NCBI GenBank assembly: GCA_030156385.1
Contig: JASGMR010000006.1
Span: 1 to 48,561 of the forward strand
Length of the DNA: 48,561 nt
Source: Kosmotogales bacterium
GTDB taxonomy: Bacteria; Thermotogota; Thermotogae; Petrotogales; Kosmotogaceae
Direction of reading: 5' to 3'
Shown piece by piece: positions 41,366-48,561 of this stretch. Within the stretch, counting starts at the first letter, position 1, and each line of letters begins with the position of its first letter. The notes beneath the pieces are model-generated. The model was not told where the DNA came from, searched no databases, and saw only the letters and a list, made by a program, of their open reading frames with translations. A program made the position numbers and the translations under genes.

Positions 41366-43642
41366 TTAATTTCTCCATTTCACTTTTAAAAATCCCAATT
41401 CATTTAAATCCTTCGTTAAATGTCCGGTTTCGAATCCCTCATCCAAAATTTCTTCACGCATCCGACAATGTAACCATGCATTGTGATAAGGATGCCATTG
41501 AGTATCAAGCATATTTTTGCTGTTCGGCAGACTGATTGGTATATCTGCACCTTTTCTCAGATAAACCGGTATAAATTTTTCTAAACTGGCTTTCGTTGTC
41601 TCACCTTCCCTAAAAATATCGCCTGTCCTTAAATCTATCCATTCGCCATCCGGAAATTGAATTTCCACATTCTTTATCTCTTCACTCACAAATGGAACAA
41701 CCAATATATCTCTACCAAACAGATAGGCAAGATTTTCATCGTTTTGTTCGGTGATAATTTCTATGGGGACAGTTAGCGGAATCTTATTATCCAGGGCATA
41801 TTTAACTTCTTTTTCAATATAAGGCATCATGGCCATTCTTAGCGAAACTATTTTTCTGTAATAATCTACAATCCCTCTTTTATTCCAATATTTTTCTATG
41901 TTCCAGGGAGATCTTTCAGCAGACGGTTCCGGATCACCTGAGGTTTCGGAATGCCACTGAAAAATCGGTGTGAAAAGTGCAATCTGAAGGGATCTTATAT
42001 ATAGATCAACACTTGGAAGTTCCCCGCTGAATCCTGCAATATCCCATCCCCAGAAAGGATTTCCGGAAATTGATACATTCAATCCTGCGGTTATGTTCGC
42101 TCTCAGCGCATCAAAATCAGAATCCTCATCTCCGACCCAAAAAAGAGAATTCGATGGCGATCTTGTATAGCCTGATCTGCTGAACAGGAGAGAATCATCA
42201 CTTAAAATTTTCTTCGCACTTTCAAAATATTTTTCCGGATAGAGATTTTTCATTTTTGCCTGTGATATATTCTTTCCTCTGGTATCTCTGAAATATAAAT
42301 GTTCTCCACCATCGGTTTTAAATCCTGATATACCTAAATCATCCAAATATTTTCTTTTTTCAATCCACCATTCACGGGCCCTTTTGTTAAAAAAATCGAC
42401 CACATAACTTCCCTCAAACCAGCGCCCTTCAGGAATCTCGAAATCTCCCTCATCATTTTTTATCGAAAAGTTTTTTTCGGAAGCGTATTTTTTATCATTT
42501 TTCAACTGTTCACATTCTTCTAATTTTTCCTTTTTTAAAATGGGAATATTCCATAAAACAAGTTTGATTCCTTCTGAAGATAATTTTTCTATCATTCCCT
42601 TCGGATCGGGCCAGGGATATTTAAATTTAAAATCTTCAAGTTTGAAAAACTTGTCACCCTTTCCCGGCTCATACTCGGCCCCGTTGAAGATATAATATGT
42701 CTGTTCATCCGTCCACGCTTCTATAACAATAACCGAAGATGGCAAATCCAAATCCTTGATGATTTTAAGAACTCTTTCAATTTTTTCCTGAGAGTTCCAC
42801 TCATTAGCTGAAAGCCAGGGGCCGAAAGCCCAACTCGGAGGATTACAGGGGCTCGAAATACTCTGCATACGTTTGATAATATCGACAGGATTCTTTTCAT
42901 TCCAGTAATGTAAGTTCGTTTTTTCCCAGATATCTCCCTGAGTATTTATATGGATATCCACTCTGTCCTTCACAATTTCTATTTCCAACATATAACCTGT
43001 ATCTATGAATATACCTTTTCCTTTTTTGGAAAAGAAAAATGGCACGGGTGCATATCCTCTTTTTCTTTGAACTTTGTACTGATCGAAAACCCAAAGATAT
43101 CGTTTGTCATTTTCTCCCGCTTTCAATGATTCGTAATGCTCTCCAAACCCATAAAATGATTCATCTACATCTTTCTTAAGCGCCAATTTAACAGAAAATA
43201 TGTTTTTTCCATCCGTCAACACCTGGGGTTTCAACAATTCCTTTTTAAAATCTTCGTTGAAATTGAACAAACTATCCAGAGAATTTATATCGACATTCTT
43301 CCATTTTTTAACGGTGTATTCAAATATTCCCGATTTAGTTGCACTCTTCTTTCCCTGTCCGGCGCATATCCTGTATTTTATTTTCTCGCCCGCTTGCCCA
43401 TTAACAAATGTGGCCCGCCAATAAGCTTTCCCATCTCTTGAATACTGGAACTGTGCCCTGATATCTTTTTTTGAGGAGTCCGGAAACTCGATCCAGGCAC
43501 GTTCTCCTGCCCCGCCTGCATTGACAGAAAATTCTATTAAAACCTTTTCTCTTTCCAATGGATCATCAGGAGCTCTTTCGCATCCATTAATTTTTATATA
43601 AGGATCGTTCATTCCATATGGAAAATGATTAATTTCTATCAC
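41366..43642 (-). CDS. GH31 alpha-glycosidase
   Basis: The roughly 758-residue GH31 enzyme has the nucleophile motif FKTDGGEHLYF near residue 443, the acid/base segment WVGDEDSDFDALR near 504, and SGNPFWGWDIAGFSG after it. Family members are alpha-glucosidases, alpha-xylosidases or isomaltosidases. No signal peptide is present, so it acts on imported oligosaccharides. The GTG at 43642 lies 9 bases after AGGAG and is preferred to the TTG at 43651, which abuts that site. Confidence 0.85.
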   Translation of the reverse strand: MIEINHFPYGMNDPYIKINGCERAPDDPLEREKVLIEFSVNAGGAGERAWIEFPDSSKKDIRAQFQYSRDGKAYWRATFVNGQAGEKIKYRICAGQGKKSATKSGIFEYTVKKWKNVDINSLDSLFNFNEDFKKELLKPQVLTDGKNIFSVKLALKKDVDESFYGFGEHYESLKAGENDKRYLWVFDQYKVQRKRGYAPVPFFFSKKGKGIFIDTGYMLEIEIVKDRVDIHINTQGDIWEKTNLHYWNEKNPVDIIKRMQSISSPCNPPSWAFGPWLSANEWNSQEKIERVLKIIKDLDLPSSVIVIEAWTDEQTYYIFNGAEYEPGKGDKFFKLEDFKFKYPWPDPKGMIEKLSSEGIKLVLWNIPILKKEKLEECEQLKNDKKYASEKNFSIKNDEGDFEIPEGRWFEGSYVVDFFNKRAREWWIEKRKYLDDLGISGFKTDGGEHLYFRDTRGKNISQAKMKNLYPEKYFESAKKILSDDSLLFSRSGYTRSPSNSLFWVGDEDSDFDALRANITAGLNVSISGNPFWGWDIAGFSGELPSVDLYIRSLQIALFTPIFQWHSETSGDPEPSAERSPWNIEKYWNKRGIVDYYRKIVSLRMAMMPYIEKEVKYALDNKIPLTVPIEIITEQNDENLAYLFGRDILVVPFVSEEIKNVEIQFPDGEWIDLRTGDIFREGETTKASLEKFIPVYLRKGADIPISLPNSKNMLDTQWHPYHNAWLHCRMREEILDEGFETGHLTKDLNELGFLKVKWRN

Positions 43643-43659
43643 AATTATCAACTCCTGTT

Positions 43660-44853
43660 CTAAAAAAGGTTAGATTCTATAACCCTGTATATTCCTCCAA
43701 GTACCCAGGAATCTTCTCCTAATTTATCCTGATCAAAAACTATTTTCAGTGAGAGTCTGCCAAATGAATTCTTTTTGGCTATCTCAATTGATTTTTCCAG
43801 GAAGTATTCTTTAAACTCCATGGCTTCTCCTCCTATTAAAATGTAATCCGGAGAAAACAGGTTAATTATATTTTTTAAAGATAATCCTAAAAAATACGAA
43901 TAATTTTCAAAAATTTTCACAAATACTTTTTCATCGCTTTTTTTTGCTTTTCTCAAATAATCAATTTCCGAATATTCATCCATTTCAAGAGATTTGTATT
44001 CATTTTTCAAGCTATCAATTCCCGTTTCTTCATAAATATATTTTGTAATGGCCCCGAATCCTATTTGAGCCTCAAGACACCCTTTACTACCGCAATCGCA
44101 TAACTTCCCATCCTTTAAAATGGAAAGATGTCCAATTTCCAGAGGAGCTCCGGTAAGTGAAAAAAGCTTACCATTGTTGGTCATCGATCCCCCTATTCCG
44201 GAACCGACAGTTATAAAAAAACAATTTGCAAAGTTCGATGCCTTTCCTTTCCACAACTGTGCAAGTGCAAAAGAATCCAGATCATTCAATATATAAATAT
44301 TTAAACCCAACTTTTCCCTTAATTTTTTCCCAATGAAGACATCCCGCCAGTTTAAAATATGTGAGTCAGTAACAATACCGGTCAAAGTATCAACTATCCC
44401 TGAAACGGAAACTCCTACACCGAGTATATCTTTTTTAGCCATTCGTCTCTCGGCTATCATCTTTTCAAATTCCTCGGTTATTTTTTCAATCGTACTTTCA
44501 CTATTTTTATAATCTCTATTTTCAATCTCAAACGAAAAAATTTTTTCACCTATTAAATTCGACAAATAGAAATTTAAATACCCAACTCCAATTTTTATTC
44601 CGAGTATTGTTTTATAATTCTCATTGATCTTCAGAATTATCGGCTTCCTCCCCCCTGTGGATTCAGAGGAACCGGCTTCATTTATTAGATTCTCTTCGAT
44701 CATTTCAGAGCACAAATTTGTAACTGTTGCCGGACTCATTTTAAATTTTCTCGCGAGCGAAGCCCTGCTTATGAAAGGATTTGTATATATTTCCTTATAA
44801 AGTATTTTCTTGTTAGTTTCCTTCATTTTTTCTTTACTTGCTTTTTCTTTCAA
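43660..44853 (-). CDS. ROK-family transcriptional regulator
   Basis: The 397-residue protein has an N-terminal winged helix (NPFISRASLARKFKMSPATVTNL) followed by a ROK sugar-kinase fold with IGSGIGGSM-type phosphate motif (VGSGIGGSMTNNG) and the zinc motif CDCGSKGCLE. It is an XylR/NagC-type repressor responding to a sugar. It lies between the transporter and the glycosidase genes it probably controls. The start is a TTG, five bases after GAGGTG. Confidence 0.85.
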   Translation of the reverse strand: MKEKASKEKMKETNKKILYKEIYTNPFISRASLARKFKMSPATVTNLCSEMIEENLINEAGSSESTGGRKPIILKINENYKTILGIKIGVGYLNFYLSNLIGEKIFSFEIENRDYKNSESTIEKITEEFEKMIAERRMAKKDILGVGVSVSGIVDTLTGIVTDSHILNWRDVFIGKKLREKLGLNIYILNDLDSFALAQLWKGKASNFANCFFITVGSGIGGSMTNNGKLFSLTGAPLEIGHLSILKDGKLCDCGSKGCLEAQIGFGAITKYIYEETGIDSLKNEYKSLEMDEYSEIDYLRKAKKSDEKVFVKIFENYSYFLGLSLKNIINLFSPDYILIGGEAMEFKEYFLEKSIEIAKKNSFGRLSLKIVFDQDKLGEDSWVLGGIYRVIESNLF

Positions 44854-44869
44854 GAGAGCACCTCTTTTT

Positions 44870-44897
44870 AAAAAGAGGGCGGCTACATTCCGCCCTC
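44870..44897 (-). terminator. Terminator between binding-protein gene and ROK gene
   Basis: GAGGGCGG (44875-44882) and CCGCCCTC (44890-44897) form a perfect 8-bp stem followed by TTTTT in the minus direction. It should lower expression of the regulator and glycosidases relative to the binding protein. Confidence 0.8.
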
Positions 44898-44907
44898 AAA
44901 AATCTTA

Positions 44908-46137
44908 TTATATCTCTATTTTTTCAGATAACTCTTTCTGTGCCTGTTCAAGTGCTTCCTGTGCTGTCAAAACACCGTCTCTTGCCATTTCGAGATAATT
45001 ATTTATTATATCTTCCATTTCTGCATATTGCTCTATAACCGGAGGAGTAACGAGATAATCGAGTGATTCAAAAATCGCCTCTTTATTTGCGGGTGGTTTA
45101 ATACTACAATAATAATCTATTATCTCCTGATTTGTTATTGCCGGCAGCTCCCAGCCAGCATCGATTCTTATTCTTGCAACGTCCTCATCGGTAGAAAGGA
45201 AACTAATCCACTTGAAACATGCTTCTGCCTTTTCAGTATCTTTACTGATTACGATTCCATTTGAAAAAAAGTGAGTTGCTTTGTTTAAATTACCTGGTTC
45301 GACCGCGATATCCCAGTCAAAATCACAGCTGATGGTAAAAGTGGGGAAAGCCCAGGATCCGGTAACTATCATTCCTAATAAACCCGCTTCAAACAAATCC
45401 CAATCTCCCATTCCGGCAAGTTGTGCTTCCGTAGGCATTACATTTGTTTTTGCAACTCTGTCGATCATAAACTGCAGCGTCTCAACATTTTGAGGCGTAT
45501 TAATAGCGAAAGCTGTTTTATCTTCATTGAATATACTCCCACCATTTTGCTGAACGACTTTATAGAATTCTGAAAACTGTACCGGATGGTTTATACCGAA
45601 TGTCATTGGACCCAGAGCCCTTATTTTTTCCGCCGCTTTCTGTTCGTCGGCCCACGTCCAGGAACTATCAGGATATCCAACCCCCGCTTCATCAAACAAC
45701 TCTTTATTGTATATTAGCACAACATTTGAAAAGCTGAATGGAAGTCCGTATTGCACTCCATCAACTTGGAAAGCTTCCAGAGCTTTTTGGTTGATTACAG
45801 AGGCATCGAAATCGTTTTCTACAATTAAATTATCGAGGTTCATGAGTACATTTTTTTTCGCATAGGCTGAAAAGTTCTCATAATTCAATTCAAAACAATC
45901 CGGAGAATTATTTCCCGCAATGATTGTCATCAGTTTTGTAAAATAGTCCCCGAATCCAACCGTTTCGATATTAACTTTTATTTCCGGGTTTTCCTCTTCG
46001 AACAACGCTTTCATTTCTTCCATATGCTTTACGTTATCTCCACTCGACGAAAAATTCATAAAATTAATTTCAGTTACCCCAAATACCAAACTTACAACAA
46101 CAAATAAACAAATCAAAACTGCTAAACCCTTTTTCAT
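44908..46137 (-). CDS. Sugar-binding protein of the GH31-linked ABC transporter
   Basis: This 409-residue family 1 solute-binding protein starts with a signal peptide (about residues 1-20). It has typical stretches such as FSANAKKNVLMNLDNLI-like (FSAYAKKNVLMNLDNLI) and FEAGLLGMIVTGSWAFPTF. No lipobox is seen. The ATG at 46137 follows AAGGAGG; an in-frame upstream ATG at 46155 overlaps that site and is rejected. The likely ligand is an alpha-glucoside, inferred from the GH31 and GH15-like neighbours. Confidence 0.87.
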   Translation of the reverse strand: MKKGLAVLICLFVVVSLVFGVTEINFMNFSSSGDNVKHMEEMKALFEEENPEIKVNIETVGFGDYFTKLMTIIAGNNSPDCFELNYENFSAYAKKNVLMNLDNLIVENDFDASVINQKALEAFQVDGVQYGLPFSFSNVVLIYNKELFDEAGVGYPDSSWTWADEQKAAEKIRALGPMTFGINHPVQFSEFYKVVQQNGGSIFNEDKTAFAINTPQNVETLQFMIDRVAKTNVMPTEAQLAGMGDWDLFEAGLLGMIVTGSWAFPTFTISCDFDWDIAVEPGNLNKATHFFSNGIVISKDTEKAEACFKWISFLSTDEDVARIRIDAGWELPAITNQEIIDYYCSIKPPANKEAIFESLDYLVTPPVIEQYAEMEDIINNYLEMARDGVLTAQEALEQAQKELSEKIEI

Positions 46138-46151
46138 GAAATTCCTCCTTA

Positions 46152-46982
46152 TCATCCCTTCAATCCACCAACGTTCAGCCCTTCCATAAAATACTTTTGA
46201 GCAAAAATGTAAACGATGAGTATTGGAATTATCGAGATCAGACTTCCTGCCATCAACAAATTATACTCACCAGAATATTGACCATTGAGTAAACTCAACC
46301 CTATCGGAAGTGTCATTTTATTCTTATCTGTCAATACTATTAAAGGCCACAGATACGAATTCCAACCTCCCATAAAAGTTATTATAGAAAGAGTCGCAAT
46401 TGCCGGTCTGGATAAGGGTAATATGATTTTCGAAAATATTTTGAAATGCGATGCACCATCAATAATTGCAGCTTCTGAAAATGATTTTGGAATCGTCAAC
46501 ATATTCTGTCTCAATAAAAATGTTCCAAAGGCATTAAAAAATGATGGCAACATTACACCCACATAAGTATTCAATAATCCAAGATTTCTCAAAACAAGAT
46601 AGTTTGGAATCATGGTCACCTGCCCAGGGATCATCATAGTTGCGAGAAAAAAGAAAAACAAAACATTTCTTCCTTTGAATTCGATCTTTGAAAAAACATA
46701 TGCCGCCATTGAAGCCGAGAACACGGCTATAAAAGTTGTCATCGCTGCCACAAAAAAACTGTTGAAAATAGCTCTGCCAAAGGGGAAAACGCTGAATAAT
46801 TTTTCATATGCATCGAAGCTCACTCTTTCCGGAATCCATTGTATTGGAACTTTCATCAAAGCTTTCGTTTCTTTAAATGAAGTGGATACCATCCAGAAAA
46901 AGGGAAGAAGTATAAAAAATGAAATCAGTGAAATGAAAATATAAAAACTGATCTTTTTAATCACGCTTTTTTTACGTGTCAT
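46152..46982 (-). CDS. Sugar ABC transporter permease (MalG type)
   Basis: The 277-residue CUT1 permease has six helices and the EAA loop IDGASHFKIFSKIILPLSRPA. Upstream in-frame ATGs lie within the other permease gene; the ATG at 46982 follows AGGTGGG and makes an 11-base overlap with that gene. As in the other CUT1 operon here, no ATPase gene accompanies it. Confidence 0.85.
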   Translation of the reverse strand: MTRKKSVIKKISFYIFISLISFFILLPFFWMVSTSFKETKALMKVPIQWIPERVSFDAYEKLFSVFPFGRAIFNSFFVAAMTTFIAVFSASMAAYVFSKIEFKGRNVLFFFFLATMMIPGQVTMIPNYLVLRNLGLLNTYVGVMLPSFFNAFGTFLLRQNMLTIPKSFSEAAIIDGASHFKIFSKIILPLSRPAIATLSIITFMGGWNSYLWPLIVLTDKNKMTLPIGLSLLNGQYSGEYNLLMAGSLISIIPILIVYIFAQKYFMEGLNVGGLKG

Positions 46983-47853
46983 AGGTAACCCACCTTTTTT
47001 GCAAAGCAAACTGAATAATAGTGACAACAAAAATGAAAATAAACAGTACCCAGGAATAGGCTGCAGCATAGCCCATTTTGTAATAGCTGAAGGCATAATT
47101 ATATATTCTTTCCACTATTACCTGTGTTGAACCATGAGGTCCTCCTTCAGTCATAATCATCACTTGAGGAAACAACTGAAAGGAATTAATTATAGACATG
47201 ATCATTATAAAAAACAGTGTTGGAGAGATAAGAGGCAAGGTAATTTTCATAAATTTTTTAAATTTAGTCGCGCCATCAATTTCCGCAGCCTCATAGTATA
47301 CAGGATTTATCCCCTTCAATCCTGCAAGACAAATCAACCCGAAAAATCCTGCATCTTTCCATATGCTTGCGAAAACTATACCAGGTATCGCCCAGGTAGA
47401 ATCGTAAAGCCAGGCCGGTCCATTGATTCCAAAAAAACTTATTATCTGGTTTATCGGCCCAAATTGTGGGCTCAACAGCCACTTCCAAACCAGAGCACCT
47501 GCCACCCACGATGTCAAAACCGGAATATAAAAAAATGCTTTAAAAAAAGACATCCCTTTATAATTATGATTTAAAAGCGATGCCACTCCCACCGATACCA
47601 GTATAATGAGCGGAATATAAAGAACTATATAATATAAAGTGTTTTTTAACACCCTCCAAAATTCCTCTCCACCGAATATGGATGCATAATTTTCAAAACC
47701 CACATAATCAGGATCACCACTGATAACATCCCAATCCGTTAAACTCAAATATAAAGAAGTCGTAATGGGAACCAGTTGAAAAAAAACAAAACCAAACATG
47801 CTCGGTAGAAGGAACAAAAAAATTATTAAAAATTTTTTCCTTTTCTTTTTCAA
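46972..47853 (-). CDS. Sugar ABC transporter permease (MalF type)
   Basis: The 293-residue CUT1 permease has a basic N-terminus, six helices and EAA loop EIDGATKFKKFMKITLPLI. The ATG at 47862 touches GGAG with no spacer, so the in-frame TTG at 47853, nine bases away, is the better start. It is the first gene of the operon running to 40336. Confidence 0.8.
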   Translation of the reverse strand: MKKKRKKFLIIFLFLLPSMFGFVFFQLVPITTSLYLSLTDWDVISGDPDYVGFENYASIFGGEEFWRVLKNTLYYIVLYIPLIILVSVGVASLLNHNYKGMSFFKAFFYIPVLTSWVAGALVWKWLLSPQFGPINQIISFFGINGPAWLYDSTWAIPGIVFASIWKDAGFFGLICLAGLKGINPVYYEAAEIDGATKFKKFMKITLPLISPTLFFIMIMSIINSFQLFPQVMIMTEGGPHGSTQVIVERIYNYAFSYYKMGYAAAYSWVLFIFIFVVTIIQFALQKRWVTYDT

Positions 47854-47878
47854 ATGCAACATCTCCAGGATTCATTAC

Positions 47879-47895
47879 TTTATTCAGTGAATAAA
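47879..47895. promoter_or_regulatory. 17-bp palindrome TTTATTCAGTGAATAAA, likely ROK operator
   Basis: This perfect palindrome around a central G lies 26 bases upstream of the first permease start. Its A/T-rich TTTA...TAAA ends are as known for ROK-family operators. A near copy is at 459-475. The remaining 230 bases up to 48123 show no other feature of note. Confidence 0.6.
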
Positions 47896-48123
47896 TTAAG
47901 TACAATAAACTTATACAATTATTTTCACGGGAAATCAACCCGCAAGAGGACTTCTATAATCACAAAAAATCCAATCAACCCCAAATAATGGTAATTAAAC
48001 AGTATTTTCTCTGTTTTCAATCTTTTTAAAAAGGAACCTGAATTTTTTTGATATCCTATTAGAAAAAGTTATCTCCTTTATATGATAAAATATTATCCTA
48101 AATAGCAGGAAATGGTGATTTTT

Positions 48124-48561
48124 ATGTGGTATCCCGGACATATTGAAAAAGCGAAAAGTCAAATAAGAAAAAATTTAAAGGGTGTAGATGCGATAATAGA
48201 AATTTTGGATTCACGAATCCCTTATACAAGCAGGGCCTATGAATACGAAAAAATATTCGGCGATAAACAAAAAATTATTATCTTGAACAAAATCGATCTT
48301 TCAGACGAAAAACTCACATCGGAATGGGTAAAGTATTTCAAAAAAACCGACAAAATCATAAAAGCTAATTTGAAAAAATCCGATGCAAAATCGTTTCTTA
48401 TAAAAAAAGTGTCTCCCCTGATAAAAAGTAAATTTATTGAAAAAAGAATTATGGTTGTTGGAATGCCCAATGTTGGAAAATCAACTTTCATCAACAGACT
48501 GAAGGGGAAAAAATCTCTTTCCGTTGGTAACAGACCCGGAGTTACGCGGGGAGTCCAGTGG
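48124..48561 (+). CDS. rbgA: Ribosome-assembly GTPase RbgA/YlqF (5' part only)
   Basis: The 146 codons visible encode the start of a circularly permuted GTPase: the G4 motif LNKID comes before the P-loop GMPNVGKST, and NRPGVTRGVQW follows. MWYPGHIEKAK at the N-terminus is characteristic of RbgA/YlqF, which helps mature the 50S ribosomal subunit. The gene runs off the right edge. The ATG at 48124 follows GGTGA; an in-frame ATG four codons earlier is less well placed. Confidence 0.9.
   Translation, partial: MWYPGHIEKAKSQIRKNLKGVDAIIEILDSRIPYTSRAYEYEKIFGDKQKIIILNKIDLSDEKLTSEWVKYFKKTDKIIKANLKKSDAKSFLIKKVSPLIKSKFIEKRIMVVGMPNVGKSTFINRLKGKKSLSVGNRPGVTRGVQW

Noticed and set aside
46983-47096. Longer N-terminus for the MalG-type permease
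   Set aside because: The extension is out-of-frame translation of the upstream permease gene; AGGTGGG precedes the ATG at 46982.

Overview
The window looks like a chromosomal segment of a Thermotogota bacterium (perhaps Kosmotogales or Petrotogales). This is inferred from the AT-rich, AGA-rich coding style, strong GGAGG or GGGGG ribosome binding sites, many sugar ABC transporters each with its own regulator, GH130 enzymes, a DUF401 membrane protein and ATP-type PEP carboxykinase. No rRNA, tRNA, CRISPR array, transposase or phage gene was seen.

Layout. (1) 1-6 kb: the 5' part of a PotA-like ATPase gene, a DUF401 membrane protein, an alpha/beta hydrolase, a NYN-domain protein and pckA. (2) 6-11.1 kb, minus strand: a peptide or amino-acid-derivative operon with a small secreted protein, a TRAP-type large permease, a tiny membrane protein, a membrane-anchored AstE/AspA-like zinc hydrolase and a secreted C69 dipeptidase. 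(3) 11.3-15.8 kb, plus strand: the most unusual locus. A promoter, a 31-codon leader ORF and an intrinsic terminator are followed by a run of micro-genes of about 40 codons with the same C-terminal motif, then an ABC exporter and an ABC-F protein. (4) 15.8-25.8 kb: a glycan locus under a LacI-type regulator, with a minus-strand operon (regulator, binding protein, two permeases, two GH130 enzymes) and a divergent pair of large secreted proteins; near-identical operators sit at both promoters. (5) 26-36.2 kb, minus strand: a ten-gene catabolic operon with a GntR/UTRA regulator, a glycerol-kinase-like and an LsrK-like FGGY kinase, a ribose-type ABC transporter, a cupin, an SDR and a DeoC-family aldolase. 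It resembles a rebuilt AI-2 (Lsr) system. (6) 36.6-39.7 kb: hydrolase, iron-sulfur flavoprotein, methyltransferase and K+ channel. (7) 40.3-47.9 kb, minus strand: an alpha-glucoside locus with GH15-like and GH31 enzymes, a ROK regulator and an ABC importer. (8) The right edge holds the start of the ribosome-assembly GTPase gene rbgA/ylqF.

The best candidate for an undescribed system is the micropeptide array at 11.3-14 kb. Four short ORFs, each with a Shine-Dalgarno site 7-8 bases from its ATG, have unrelated lysine/arginine-rich N-termini but share the ending S-D-F-x-x-Y-x-x-Q-[KR]. They lie directly upstream of an ABC-2 exporter. A conserved tail with a variable front is the reverse of the usual leader/core layout of ribosomal peptides. 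Secondary candidates are two structured RNA elements with a C6 loop before a hairpin (about 2.8 kb and 39.9 kb), and the hybrid Lsr-like catabolic operon.
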